Origin: Pseudomonas guangdongensis
GTDB taxonomy: Bacteria > Pseudomonadota > Gammaproteobacteria > Pseudomonadales > Pseudomonadaceae
Assembly (NCBI RefSeq): GCF_900105885.1
Contig: NZ_LT629780.1
Span: 2,604,001 to 2,668,000 of the forward strand
Direction: 5' to 3'
DNA length: 64,000 bases
Made by a program: the position numbers and the translations under genes. The notes below the pieces were generated by a model. That model was not told the origin of the DNA. It ran no database searches and saw nothing but the letters and a program-made list of their open reading frames with translations. This document shows positions 10,019-18,407 of this stretch, one piece after another. Position 1 is the stretch's first letter. Each line of letters begins with the position of its first letter.

Positions 10019-11011
10019 TTACTCGAAGGGCTTGGGCTGCGGCGTGTCGTTGGTCGACGGCGGCAGGATCGGCAGAGTGAAGCTCGGCTGTTCGCCGGTC
10101 AGGGTCTTGAGGAAGGCGGTGATCTTGCCGACTTCGTCGTCGCTGAGCTTGCGGCCCAGCTGCAGGCGGGCCATCACGTCCACCGCCTCTTCCAGCTTCC
10201 AGTAGGCACCGTCGTGGAAGTAGGGGTAGGTCAGCTCGACGTTGCGCAGGGTCGGCACCTTGAACTTGAAGCGATCGGCGTCCTTGCCGGTCAGCGCGGC
10301 GACGCCCTCGGCCGGGTTGTCGGTCTTGTAGGGTTCGACCAGGCCCATCTTCTGGAAGGAGTTGCCGCCGGCGGCCGGGCCGTTGTGGCAGGTGGTGCAG
10401 CCGGTGTCCTTGAACAGCTTGTAGCCTTCCAGCTCGACCTGGGTCAGGGCTTCCTTGTCGCCGAGCAGCCAGCGGTCGAAGCGCGAGTGCGGGGTGACCA
10501 GGGTCTTCTCGAATTCGGCGATGGCGTCGGTCACCGCGTCGATGGTGATCTTGTCGACCTTGTAGACCGCCTTGAAGGCGTCGCGGTACTGCGGGATCGA
10601 GCGCAGGGTGTCGAGCGCCAGGCTGTGGGTGAAGGCCATCTCGCCGGGGTTGGCGATGGGGCCGGCGGCCTGCTCCTTGAGGTCGGCGGCGCGGCCGTCC
10701 CAGAACTGGGCGACGTTCATGCTGGAGTTGAGCACGGTCGGCGAGTTGATCGGGCCTTTCTGCCAGTTGTGGCCGATGGAGGTCTGCAGGTTGTCGCTGC
10801 CGCCCATGCTCAGGTTGTGGCAGGAGTTGCAGGAAATGAAGCCCGACAGCGACAGGCGCGGATCGAAGAACAGCTGCTTGCCCAGCTCGACCTTGGCCGG
10901 ATCGGTGATCTTCGCCGGCAGGATCGGTTGGATCGGCTCGTTGCTGGGCGTCATGGCCCAGGCGTTGAGGCTGCAGAGCAGGCCGGCGGTCAGTGTCAGC
11001 GTTTTTTTCAT
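10019..11011 (-). CDS. ccpA: dihaem cytochrome c peroxidase
   Basis: A periplasmic enzyme that reduces hydrogen peroxide to water with electrons from cytochrome c or azurin. The 330 residues begin with a signal peptide ('LTAGLLCSLNAWA'). There are two c-type haem sites, C61-N-S-C64-H65 and C205-T-T-C208-H209. These are the low-potential peroxidatic haem in the N-terminal half and the high-potential electron-entry haem in the C-terminal half. Length and motif spacing match the Pseudomonas CCP family, as opposed to MauG, whose second haem has a tyrosine ligand. The gene is monocistronic and convergent with the kinase. Together with katG it gives the window two peroxide-removing enzymes in different compartments. 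Confidence 0.94.
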   Translation of the reverse strand: MKKTLTLTAGLLCSLNAWAMTPSNEPIQPILPAKITDPAKVELGKQLFFDPRLSLSGFISCNSCHNLSMGGSDNLQTSIGHNWQKGPINSPTVLNSSMNVAQFWDGRAADLKEQAAGPIANPGEMAFTHSLALDTLRSIPQYRDAFKAVYKVDKITIDAVTDAIAEFEKTLVTPHSRFDRWLLGDKEALTQVELEGYKLFKDTGCTTCHNGPAAGGNSFQKMGLVEPYKTDNPAEGVAALTGKDADRFKFKVPTLRNVELTYPYFHDGAYWKLEEAVDVMARLQLGRKLSDDEVGKITAFLKTLTGEQPSFTLPILPPSTNDTPQPKPFE

Positions 11012-11154
11012 GAGACTTCCTCAGTCGTTTTCCCTGTTGGTCCACGCAAATTATCCCGGCCCGATGACAGCCAGCCGTTGCCCTGGATCAGCGCCGGGGC
11101 GATTGCCGGGCTCTAGATCGGGCCTGGCGGGCGAGTCTATTGCAGAAATAGCGA

Positions 11155-11184
11155 ACCCCACGCCTGCGGGGCAGGGCGTGGGGT
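11155..11184 (-). terminator. terminator of the sulfide/persulfide operon
   Basis: A 10-bp perfect stem (11155–11164 with 11175–11184). Read leftward it follows the last operon gene (stop at 11215) and is succeeded by an AT-rich tail, CGCTATTTC. Confidence 0.6.
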
Positions 11185-11214
11185 CCGGTAGGCGGCGCCG
11201 CGAGCGCGGCGTCG

Positions 11215-11412
11215 TCACTGCTTGGGCTTGCAGCTCTTGCAGGTCTTGCAGCCCAACAGGGTGTAGGCCGGGCACCAGCCGAGCAGGCCGGTGGCCAGCG
11301 GCAGGATGCCGATCCAGGCCCACAGCGGACCGCCGGCCAGCGCCCAGACGATCAGGGCGATGCCGACGACGATGCGGGCGATCTTGTCGATGCCGCCGAC
11401 GTTCTTTTCCAT
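11215..11412 (-). CDS. small DUF2892 (YgaP-like) membrane protein with Cys-rich tail
   Basis: A 65-residue protein with the DUF2892 signature, 'NVGGIDKIARIVVGIALIV'. Two membrane helices occupy about 10–28 and 30–45. The C-terminus carries four cysteines in 'GWCPAYTLLGCKTCKSCKP'. In E. coli YgaP a domain of this kind is fused to a rhodanese; here the rhodanese is the separate gene immediately upstream (46-base gap). The exposed cysteines could accept or relay sulfane sulfur at the membrane. It is the last gene of the leftward operon, followed by a terminator. The family call is firm; the role is inferred from context. Confidence 0.85.
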   Translation of the reverse strand: MEKNVGGIDKIARIVVGIALIVWALAGGPLWAWIGILPLATGLLGWCPAYTLLGCKTCKSCKPKQ

Positions 11413-11457
11413 GGTGAAACTCCTCTGTGCGTGCGCGATGGTGGGGATGGCCGGTGC

Positions 11458-11838
11458 TCAGTCGAACGCCGGCAGGCTGGGGGTGACCACCGGCTTGCCG
11501 GCCGCCGTCCAGGCGTCGAAGCCGCCGGCGATGGACTGCACCTTCAGGTAGCCCATGCTCCGCAGGGCGTCGGCGGCCAGCGCAGCGCGGCCGCTTGTCT
11601 TGCAGTACAGCACGATGTCGAGATCGCGGGCGGCCAGCTCGGGCGCGGCGCTGAGCTTGAACTCCAGCAGGCCGCGGGGGATGTGCACCGCGCCGGGGAT
11701 ATGCCCGGCGTGGAACTCGTCGGCCTCGCGCACGTCGAGCAGCAGGTCGGCGCTGCGGATCGCCGCCTCGGCGGCGTCGAGGTCGATTTCATGGATGCGG
11801 GTTCTGGCCTCGGCGACCAGATCAAGGGCGCTTTTCAC
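11458..11838 (-). CDS. single-domain rhodanese (sulfurtransferase)
   Basis: A 126-residue cytoplasmic rhodanese that moves sulfane sulfur between thiols or to an acceptor. The catalytic cysteine is C79 in the active-site loop 'YCKTSGRAA', and the family segment 'LLLDVREADEFHAGHIPGA' is intact. The N-terminal 25 residues are outside the usual domain. The start overlaps the end of the SulP gene by 17 bases, so it is co-translated or coupled in the operon. With the persulfide-dioxygenase-like and SQR-like genes upstream, the likely job is to pass sulfur between GSH persulfide and thiosulfate. Confidence 0.92.
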   Translation of the reverse strand: MKSALDLVAEARTRIHEIDLDAAEAAIRSADLLLDVREADEFHAGHIPGAVHIPRGLLEFKLSAAPELAARDLDIVLYCKTSGRAALAADALRSMGYLKVQSIAGGFDAWTAAGKPVVTPSLPAFD

Positions 11839-13633
11839 GATGGTTGTCCTTGTGCGGGGAAGGGGTGGCGGGCTGGGGCGCGTGGCCGTTGCGGCGCTGG
11901 GCCATGGCCTGCCGGGTGGTCTGGGGGTCGAGGGCGGCCAGCGCCTCGAACTGGCTGATGAACACCTGGCCGCCGAAGTGATCGAGGAAGTCCGAGGCGC
12001 GCAGGCGGTCCATCACCGGGCCCTTGATCTCGGAGAAATGCAGCTGGATACCGGCGGCATGCAGCCGCGCGCTGATCGCTTCGAGGCTTTCCAGGGCGCT
12101 GGCGTCGATCAGGTTGACGCCGGGGCACATCAGCACCAGATGCTCGATCTGCGGGTGCTGGCCGGCCAGCTCGGCGATGCGGTCTTCCAGGTAGCGGGCG
12201 TTGGGGAAGTACAGGCTCTCGTCGACCCGTACCGACAGCACCTTCGGGCTTTCCACCACGGCGAAGCGCTCGACGTTGCGAAAGTGCTCGCTGCCCGGCA
12301 GCTGGCCGACCACCGCGATGTGCGGCTGGCTGGTGCGCCAGAGGAACAGCAGCAGCGACAGGCCGACGCCGAGCAGGATGCCGGCCTCGACGCCGAGCAG
12401 CAGCACGCCGAGCATGGTCGCGGCCATCGCCGCTGCGTCCTGGCGCGAGTAGCGCCAGGTGCGCCTGAGCGCGCCGAGGTCGACCAGACTGAGCACCGCG
12501 ACGATGATGGTCGCGGCCAGCACCGCCTGCGGCAGGTTGTGGAACAGCGGGGTGAAGAACAGCACGGTGACGGCGATGCCCACGGCGGTCAGCGCGCCGG
12601 CCAGCGGCGTCTGCGCGCCGGCGTCGAAGTTGACCACCGAGCGGGCGAAGCCGCCGGTGACCGGGAAGCCGCCGCTCAGTGCCGCCGCCACGTTGGAGGC
12701 GCCAAGGGCGACCAGCTCACGGTTCGGCTCGATGCGCTGGCGGCGCTTGGCGGCCAGGGTCTGCGCCACCGACACCGACTCGACGAAGCCGACCAGGCTG
12801 ATCAGCGCGGCGGCCGGCAGCAGCTGGACGATCAGCGTCGGTTCCAGGCTCGGCAGGGTCGGCGAGGGCAGGCCGCCGTGGACGGCGCCGACCACCCGCA
12901 CGCCGGCATCGGCCAGATCGAGCAGACCGACCGCCAGTACCGAGGCCAGCAGGGCCAGCACCGGGCCGGCCTTGGCCAGGTTGCCGGCCAGGCGCGGTGG
13001 CAGGCCCAGCGCGCGCAGCCAGCGTGCGCCGTGGCTGCGCAGCAGAAACAGGAAGAGCAGGCTGCCGGCGCCGATCGCCAGGGTCGGCAGGTGGGCGCCG
13101 GGCAGTGCGGCGAGCAGGCCGAGCAGCAGTTCGGCGGCGTTCTCGCCGTCCACCCGGATGCCGAGGATGTGCTTGAGCTGGCCGAGGGCGATGAGGATGC
13201 CCGAGGCGCTGATGAACCCGGAGATCACCGGGTGGCTGAGGAAGTTGGCCAGGAAGCCCAGGCGCAGCAGCGCCATGGCCAGCAGAATGGCGCCGGAGAG
13301 CAGCGCCAGGAGCATGGCGGCTTCGGCATAGGCGGCGCTGCCGGCCGGGAACAGCGGGCCGAGCGCCGCGGCGGTCATCAGCGAGATCACCGCCACCGGG
13401 CCGACCGCCAGGGTACGGCTGGTGCCGAACAGGGTGTAGGCGATCAGCGGCAGGATGCTGGCGTACAGGCCGGCGACCGGCGGCAGTCCGGCGAGCATGG
13501 CGTAGGCCAGGCTCTGCGGGATCAGCATCAGGGTGACGATCAGCGCCGCGAGGCCGTCCCTGGCGGCGGCCTCGCGGTCGTAGTGGCGCGCCCACTCCAG
13601 GCACGGCAGGTAGCGGGCCAGCCGCTCTCTCAT
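11822..13633 (-). CDS. SulP-family anion transporter with STAS domain
   Basis: A 603-residue SLC26/SulP permease for inorganic anions such as sulfate or bicarbonate. It has the family's N-terminal hallmark 'GLAALIVTLMLIPQSLAYAML', then many hydrophobic helices to about residue 430. A cytoplasmic STAS domain follows, with 'VLMCPGVNLIDASALESLE'. The ATG at 13633 overlaps the stop of the upstream SQR-like gene (ATGA). Although the frame is open further upstream, the start is fixed by the SulP N-terminus. In this operon it may import or export sulfate, sulfite or thiosulfate produced by sulfide oxidation. The position between SQR-like and rhodanese genes favours a sulfur anion over bicarbonate; that is inference. 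Confidence 0.9.
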   Translation of the reverse strand: MRERLARYLPCLEWARHYDREAAARDGLAALIVTLMLIPQSLAYAMLAGLPPVAGLYASILPLIAYTLFGTSRTLAVGPVAVISLMTAAALGPLFPAGSAAYAEAAMLLALLSGAILLAMALLRLGFLANFLSHPVISGFISASGILIALGQLKHILGIRVDGENAAELLLGLLAALPGAHLPTLAIGAGSLLFLFLLRSHGARWLRALGLPPRLAGNLAKAGPVLALLASVLAVGLLDLADAGVRVVGAVHGGLPSPTLPSLEPTLIVQLLPAAALISLVGFVESVSVAQTLAAKRRQRIEPNRELVALGASNVAAALSGGFPVTGGFARSVVNFDAGAQTPLAGALTAVGIAVTVLFFTPLFHNLPQAVLAATIIVAVLSLVDLGALRRTWRYSRQDAAAMAATMLGVLLLGVEAGILLGVGLSLLLFLWRTSQPHIAVVGQLPGSEHFRNVERFAVVESPKVLSVRVDESLYFPNARYLEDRIAELAGQHPQIEHLVLMCPGVNLIDASALESLEAISARLHAAGIQLHFSEIKGPVMDRLRASDFLDHFGGQVFISQFEALAALDPQTTRQAMAQRRNGHAPQPATPSPHKDNHREKRP

Positions 13634-15375
13634 CACTTCTTCTCCTGGGTGAAGTCGCAGGCCGGTGTCGATTCCACCGGGCGCGGTTCGAAGTCCAGAT
13701 GCCTGGGTTCGGCCAGCCACTCGTGGCCCTTGAGCATCAGGTCGAAGTAGATGCCGGGCATCCACTTGGTCTTCAGGTCCCAGGCCAGCTTGCGCGGCAC
13801 CCGCGGATCGAGGGGGAAGGTGGGCAGCAGCTTTCCGCCGTAGCCGAACTCGGCGAGGATCACCTTGCCGCGCTCGACGGTCAGCGGACAGGAGCCGTAG
13901 CCGTCGTAGATCGCCCGCAGGCCGCGGCCGGCGAGTACGCTGAGGACGTTCTCGGCCACCACTGGCGCCTGCTTGCGCACCGCCGCGGCGGTCTTGGCGT
14001 TGGGCGCGGCGCAGACGTCGCCGAGGCTGAAGATGTTGCCGTAGCGCGGATGGCGCAGGGTCTCGTGATCGGCCTCGACCCAGCCGTCGGCGTTGGCCAG
14101 CGGGCTGTGGCGGACGAACTCCGGGGCGCGCTGCGGCGGCACCATGTGCAGGAAGTCGAATTCGCGCTCCACCGTGCCGGTCGTACCGTCGGCCCCGGTG
14201 ACCTTGAACCAGGCCTTGTGCGCCTCGCCGTCGACCTTGATCAGCGTCTCGTTGAAGTTGAGGTGGGCGCCGTAGCGCTCGACGTACTGCATCAGCGGCG
14301 GGACGAAGTCGGCGACGCCGAACAGCACGGCGCCGGCCGAGCAGAAGTCCACCTCGATGTTGGGCAGCACGCCCTGTTTCAGCCAGTGGTCGCAGGACAG
14401 GTACATCGCCTTCTGCGGCGCGCCGGCGCACTTGATCGGCATCGGCGGCTGGGTGAACAGCGCCCGGCCGCTGCGCAGCGCCTGCACCTGCTGCCAGGTG
14501 TAGGGCGCCAGCTCGAACACGTAATTGCTGGTCACGCCATGCTTGCCGAGGGTTTCCCGCGCGCCCTCGATGGCGTCCCAGTCGAGGGTCAGCCCCGGGC
14601 AGACGATCAGCGCGCGGTAGCCGAGGCGGCTGCCGTCTTCCAGCACCACCTGCTGCTGCTCCGGCTCGAAGGCCGCGGCGGCGGCGCGGATCCACTGCGC
14701 CTTGGCGGGGATGCAGCGGGCCATGGCGCGCTCGGTACGCGCGCGGTCGAACACCCCGGCGCCGACCAGGGTCCAGCCCGGCTGGTAGTAGTGCTGGTCA
14801 CGCGGCTCGACGATGGCGATGCGCAGCCCCGGATCGCGCTTGAGCAGGCTGGCGCTGACCGCGCAGCCGGCGGCGCCGCCGCCGATCACCAGCACGTCGT
14901 AGCGCGGGGTATGGGCGAAGCTGGCGGCCGGCTGCGGAGCGTTGGGCAGGGTCTGCCAGCGTTGCTCCAGGCGCGGGCGCAGCGCGGCGAGGTCGTAGCC
15001 GGCGTCCCTGGCGGTGGCCAGCAGGGCGTCGGGGTCGAGGTGGTGGGCCTCGGCCAGCGCCCATAGGGTGGTCGAGCGGGTGCCGCTGCGGCAGAAGGCC
15101 AGTGCCGGTCCCTTGATCTGGTCGAGCAGGGTGCGGAACGCCTCGACGTCGGTATCGGTGATCTGCCCCGAGACCACCGGCAGGTGGTGGTAGTCCAGCC
15201 CCGAGGCCTCGGCGGCGGCCTGCATGGCGGCGCTGGACGGCTGGCCCTCGCCTTCGTGGTCGGGACGGTTGTTGATCACCGTGCGAAAGCCGCTGGCGGC
15301 CAGGGTGCCCATGTCGGCCGGCTCCAGCTGGGCGGCGACGGCGATGAACGGGGTGAGGCGCTTGATCGGTTGCAT
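13633..15375 (-). CDS. DUF442/TIGR01244 phosphatase-like domain fused to SQR-like flavoprotein
   Basis: A 580-residue two-domain protein. Residues 1–110 are a DUF442 (TIGR01244, Blh N-terminal) domain with the loop C95-R-S-G-T-R100, a rhodanese/phosphatase-like active site with four residues between Cys and Arg, not the five of classical tyrosine phosphatases. From about 165 an FAD-dependent pyridine-nucleotide-disulfide oxidoreductase begins ('VLVIGGGAAGCAVSASLL'). It carries redox cysteines in 'PIKCAGAPQKAMYLS' and 'GDVCAAPNAKTAAAV', typical of sulfide:quinone oxidoreductase relatives. The likely reaction is oxidation of sulfide, passing sulfur to the fused Cys domain or to glutathione and electrons to quinone. 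It lies second in the sulfide operon, 45 bases after the MBL gene. Confidence 0.88.
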   Translation of the reverse strand: MQPIKRLTPFIAVAAQLEPADMGTLAASGFRTVINNRPDHEGEGQPSSAAMQAAAEASGLDYHHLPVVSGQITDTDVEAFRTLLDQIKGPALAFCRSGTRSTTLWALAEAHHLDPDALLATARDAGYDLAALRPRLEQRWQTLPNAPQPAASFAHTPRYDVLVIGGGAAGCAVSASLLKRDPGLRIAIVEPRDQHYYQPGWTLVGAGVFDRARTERAMARCIPAKAQWIRAAAAAFEPEQQQVVLEDGSRLGYRALIVCPGLTLDWDAIEGARETLGKHGVTSNYVFELAPYTWQQVQALRSGRALFTQPPMPIKCAGAPQKAMYLSCDHWLKQGVLPNIEVDFCSAGAVLFGVADFVPPLMQYVERYGAHLNFNETLIKVDGEAHKAWFKVTGADGTTGTVEREFDFLHMVPPQRAPEFVRHSPLANADGWVEADHETLRHPRYGNIFSLGDVCAAPNAKTAAAVRKQAPVVAENVLSVLAGRGLRAIYDGYGSCPLTVERGKVILAEFGYGGKLLPTFPLDPRVPRKLAWDLKTKWMPGIYFDLMLKGHEWLAEPRHLDFEPRPVESTPACDFTQEKK

Positions 15376-15420
15376 CTTGTGGTTCTCCGCAGGTGCTCGC
15401 GCGGTGTGCGTCGGGCCGAT

Positions 15421-16287
15421 TCAGAGCAGGTCGAGGGGTATCTTCAGGTAGCGGGTGCCGTTGTCCTCGGCCGGCGGCAGCTCGCCGGCGCGCATGTTGA
15501 TCTGCACCGAGGGCAGGATCAGCGTCGGCATGCCGAGGGTGGCATCGCGTGCCTGGCGCATGGCGACGAACTGTTCCTCGCCGATGCCGACATGGATATG
15601 CACGTTGCCCGTGCGTTCGGCGCCGATGGTCGTCTCGTAGAGATACTGGTCGCGCCCCGGCGCCTTGTAGTCGTGGCACATGAACACCCGGGTCGCGTCC
15701 GGCAGGGCGAACAGCTTGGTGTGGATCGAGCGGTACAGGGTGCGCGCATCGCCGCCGGGGAAGTCGCAGCGGGCGGTGCCGTAGTCGGGCATGAACAGGG
15801 TGTCGCCGACGAAGGCGGCATCGCCGATCAGGTAGGTCATGCACGCCGGGGTGTGGCCGGGGGTGTGGATGGCGCGGGCTTCGACGCTGCCGACCCGGAA
15901 GGTTTCGCCATCCTTGAACAGGCGGTCGAACTGGCGACCGTCGGTGGCGAACTCCGGCTCGACGTTGAACAGCTTGCCGAAGGTGTCCTGCACCACGGTG
16001 ATGCGGTCGCCGATCGCCAGGGTGCCGCCGAGCTGCTCCTTGAGGTAGTGGCCGGCGCTGAGGTGGTCGGCATGTACGTGGGTTTCGAGAATCCACTGCA
16101 CGCGCAGGCCGTGTTCGCGCACGTAGGCGATCAGCCGGTCGGCGTTCTTGTGCGAGGTGCGCCCGGCGGCCGGGTCGTAGTCGAGCACCGGGTCGACCAG
16201 CGCGCACTGGCCGCTTGTCGGGTCGCTGACCACATAGCTGTAGGTGAAGGTGGCCGGATCGAAGAAGGCTTCAACATGGGCGTTCAT
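15421..16287 (-). CDS. MBL-fold persulfide dioxygenase-like protein
   Basis: A 288-residue metallo-beta-lactamase-fold enzyme of the ETHE1/Blh/CstB group. Metal ligands include 'ETHVHADHLSAGH' (H70, H72, D74, H75), 'HTPGHTPACM' (H145), D168 and H205. The 'RCDFPGGDA' segment is characteristic of glutathione-persulfide dioxygenases, which convert GSSH and oxygen to sulfite and glutathione. As first gene of the leftward operon it sits beside SQR-like and rhodanese genes, the standard sulfide-oxidation trio. Upstream is a CsoR/CstR-like inverted repeat. It is longer than ETHE1 (about 250), matching the Blh subgroup. Confidence 0.88.
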   Translation of the reverse strand: MNAHVEAFFDPATFTYSYVVSDPTSGQCALVDPVLDYDPAAGRTSHKNADRLIAYVREHGLRVQWILETHVHADHLSAGHYLKEQLGGTLAIGDRITVVQDTFGKLFNVEPEFATDGRQFDRLFKDGETFRVGSVEARAIHTPGHTPACMTYLIGDAAFVGDTLFMPDYGTARCDFPGGDARTLYRSIHTKLFALPDATRVFMCHDYKAPGRDQYLYETTIGAERTGNVHIHVGIGEEQFVAMRQARDATLGMPTLILPSVQINMRAGELPPAEDNGTRYLKIPLDLL

Positions 16288-16312
16288 CGGACAGTTCTCC
16301 CTGCGTGGCTTG

Positions 16313-16328
16313 ATACCCGGTGGGGTAT
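16313..16328. promoter_or_regulatory. CsoR/CstR-like operator upstream of the persulfide operon
   Basis: ATACCC-GGTG-GGGTAT is an inverted repeat with 6-bp arms and a 4-base spacer, 26 bases before the start of the persulfide-dioxygenase-like gene. CsoR-family repressors, including the persulfide sensor CstR, bind sites of this TACCC…GGGTA type. The site overlaps the expected promoter or leader of the operon. No CsoR/CstR gene is in the window, so the regulator would be encoded elsewhere. Confidence 0.5.
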
Positions 16329-16359
16329 GTCATGGAGTAAAGCCTACTGCCGTTTTTAG

Positions 16360-16373
16360 TTCTATGCATAGAA
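16360..16373. promoter_or_regulatory. 14-bp palindrome in divergent promoter region
   Basis: TTCTATGCATAGAA is a perfect palindrome in an unusually AT-rich pocket between the persulfide operon and the rightward antiporter gene (16498). It could be a second operator, for instance for an ArsR-type (BigR/SqrR) repressor, or part of a promoter. The binding protein is unknown. Confidence 0.4.
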
Positions 16374-16497
16374 TTATTTTTTATAAGCGAGCAAGGGCGG
16401 CAATCGCCGCCGCCGGTATCGCTTTGACAGCCCAGGCCGCTTTCGGCACAGTGCGCGCCTTTCGTCGCAGACGATCCCGAAATCTGGAGTCAATCCC

Positions 16498-17823
16498 ATG
16501 AATGCGGTACTCATCGCCGTCGGCCTGATGCTGGTGCTCAGCCTGTGCCGGGTCCACGTGGTGGTCGCGCTGATCCTCGGCGCACTGGCCGGCGGTCTGG
16601 TCGGCGGCCTCGGTATCGAAGGCTCGCTGGCAGCCTTCAACAAGGGGCTGGGTGGTGGCGCCACCGTGGCGCTGTCCTATGCGCTGCTCGGCGCCTTCGC
16701 CGTAGCCATCGCCAAATCCGGCCTGGCCCACGCCCTGGCCGACCGCGCGCTGGCGCTGGTCGGCCGTCAGGATGCCGGCGCCCAGGGTGGCGGTGGAGTG
16801 AAGTGGCTGGTGCTCGGCCTGCTGCTCGCCGTGGCGGTGTCTTCGCAGAACATCCTGCCGATCCACATCGCCTTCATCCCGCTGCTGGTACCACCGCTAC
16901 TTTATGTGACCAGTCGCCTGCGCCTGGACCGCCGGCTGATCGCCTGCGTGCTGACCTTCGGCCTGATCACGCCCTACATGTTCCTGCCGGTGGGCTTTGG
17001 CGGCATCTTCCTCAACGAGATCCTGATGGCCAACGTGGCCAAGGGCGGGGTGGAGGTGGCCGGTCTGAGCGTGACCCAGGCGATGGCGATTCCCGCCCTG
17101 GGCATGCTCTGCGGTCTGCTGGTGGCGGTGCTGTTCAGCTACCGCAAGCCGCGCGACTACGACCTCGGCCGGATCGCCCGCACCGAGCAGGTGGACAGCC
17201 GCTACAGCCCGAAGACCCTGCTGGTGGCCGGTGTGGCGGTGGCAGTGGCCTTCGCCGTGCAGCTGTGGCTGGGCTCGATGATCGTCGGCGCGCTGGCCGG
17301 TTTCGTGGTGTTCTCGGTCTCCGGCGTGGTGCGCTGGAAGGAAGCCGACGACCTGTTCACCGAAGGCATGAAGATGATGGCGATGATCGGCTTCATCATG
17401 ATCGCCGCCGCCGGCTTCGCCGAGGTGATGCGCGAGACCGGCCATGTCAAGGCGCTGGTGGATGCCTCGGCGGCGCTGATCGGCAACAGCAAGGCGCTCG
17501 GCGCGCTGCTGATGCTGCTGGTCGGTCTGTTGGTGACCATGGGCATCGGCTCCTCGTTCTCCACCGTGCCGATCATCGCGGCGATCTTCGTGCCGCTGGG
17601 CGTCGAGCTGGGCTTCGGCCCGCTGGCCATCGTCAGTCTGGTGGGCACCGCCGGTGCGCTGGGCGACGCCGGCTCGCCCGCCTCGGACTCGACCCTCGGC
17701 CCGACCGCCGGCCTCAACGTCGATGGCCAGCACAACCATATCTGGGACAGCGTGGTGCCGACCTTCCTGCACTACAACCTGCCGCTGCTGGCCTTCGGCT
17801 GGCTGGCGGCGATGATCCTGTAG
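16498..17823 (+). CDS. Na+/H+ antiporter-family (YuiF/NhaC-like) membrane transporter
   Basis: A 441-residue inner-membrane protein with about 11 hydrophobic segments. It has the family features '[26 protein letters not shown]', '[19 protein letters not shown]' and, near the C-terminus, '[20 protein letters not shown]'. Members are annotated as Na+/H+ antiporters or putative amino-acid transporters. The substrate cannot be decided here. It is monocistronic, divergent from the persulfide operon, and ends in a bidirectional terminator shared with the SCP2 gene. A GGAG-type ribosome site (CTGGAG) lies 11 bases before the ATG. Confidence 0.82.
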   Translation: MNAVLIAVGLMLVLSLCRVHVVVALILGALAGGLVGGLGIEGSLAAFNKGLGGGATVALSYALLGAFAVAIAKSGLAHALADRALALVGRQDAGAQGGGGVKWLVLGLLLAVAVSSQNILPIHIAFIPLLVPPLLYVTSRLRLDRRLIACVLTFGLITPYMFLPVGFGGIFLNEILMANVAKGGVEVAGLSVTQAMAIPALGMLCGLLVAVLFSYRKPRDYDLGRIARTEQVDSRYSPKTLLVAGVAVAVAFAVQLWLGSMIVGALAGFVVFSVSGVVRWKEADDLFTEGMKMMAMIGFIMIAAAGFAEVMRETGHVKALVDASAALIGNSKALGALLMLLVGLLVTMGIGSSFSTVPIIAAIFVPLGVELGFGPLAIVSLVGTAGALGDAGSPASDSTLGPTAGLNVDGQHNHIWDSVVPTFLHYNLPLLAFGWLAAMIL

Positions 17824-17837
17824 GTAACGCCGTAACG

Positions 17838-17868
17838 AAAAAAGCCGGAGCAGTGCTCCGGCTTTTTT
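17838..17868. terminator. bidirectional terminator
   Basis: A perfect 9-bp stem (AGCCGGAGC/GCTCCGGCT, loop AGT) is flanked by six A residues on the left and six T on the right. It serves both the antiporter (rightward) and the SCP2 gene (leftward). Confidence 0.9.
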
Positions 17869-17885
17869 CGTTTGTGCCCTGGCGA

Positions 17886-18200
17886 TCAGGAGGGGAACAG
17901 CTCGCCCAGCTTGAGCGCCAGCATCATGTCGCCTTCGGCGCGCAGCTTGCCGGTCATGAACGCCTGCATGCCGCTGACTTCGCCGCTGAGGATGCCCTTG
18001 AGGGTCGCGCTGTCCATGATCAGGGTCACGTTGGGCTTGTCCGCATCGCCCTGGGTCAGGTCGCAGGTGCCATTCTTGATGGCGAGGAAGTAGTTTTCCG
18101 CATCCTCGATGCTGAACTGAAAGATCAGGTCGAGGCCGGCGGCGGCGGCGGCGTTGAAGCGGGCCTGCATGGTTTCGATGACTTTGGCGACGCTGCTCAT
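17886..18200 (-). CDS. SCP2 sterol-binding-domain protein
   Basis: A 104-residue protein consisting of a single SCP2 fold, a hydrophobic-cavity lipid-carrier domain. Diagnostic stretches are 'ARFNAAAAAGLDLIFQFSIEDAENY', 'DADKPNVTLIMDSATLKGIL' and 'AFMTGKLRAEGDMMLALKLGELF'. Bacterial stand-alone SCP2 proteins are assumed to bind fatty acyl chains or isoprenoids in the cytoplasm. There is no signal peptide. It is monocistronic and ends at the shared terminator. The natural ligand is unknown. Confidence 0.88.
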   Translation of the reverse strand: MSSVAKVIETMQARFNAAAAAGLDLIFQFSIEDAENYFLAIKNGTCDLTQGDADKPNVTLIMDSATLKGILSGEVSGMQAFMTGKLRAEGDMMLALKLGELFPS

Positions 18201-18407
18201 TGAGAGGGGTCCTTGTGCGATCCGGTGGGCAATTGCGGCGAGCGTATTGGCAAGGCGCGGCGGCTGTCAACGACAACCCGCGCGCGTCTTGCGCCCGGCG
18301 CCGGCACGCCCTGCCGGGCGGTTTCGCGCTGGTCGGCGGGGGCGAGTGGCCGTTATCCTTGCCGCCTGGCCGCGCATTCTGGTGCGGCGCACGATCGAGG
18401 AGAACCC

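Noticed and set aside
11555-13750. Rightward 731-codon frame opposite the SulP gene
   Set aside because: Antisense shadow; Gln/Arg/Ala-rich, no domain, overlaps three coupled genes on the other strand.
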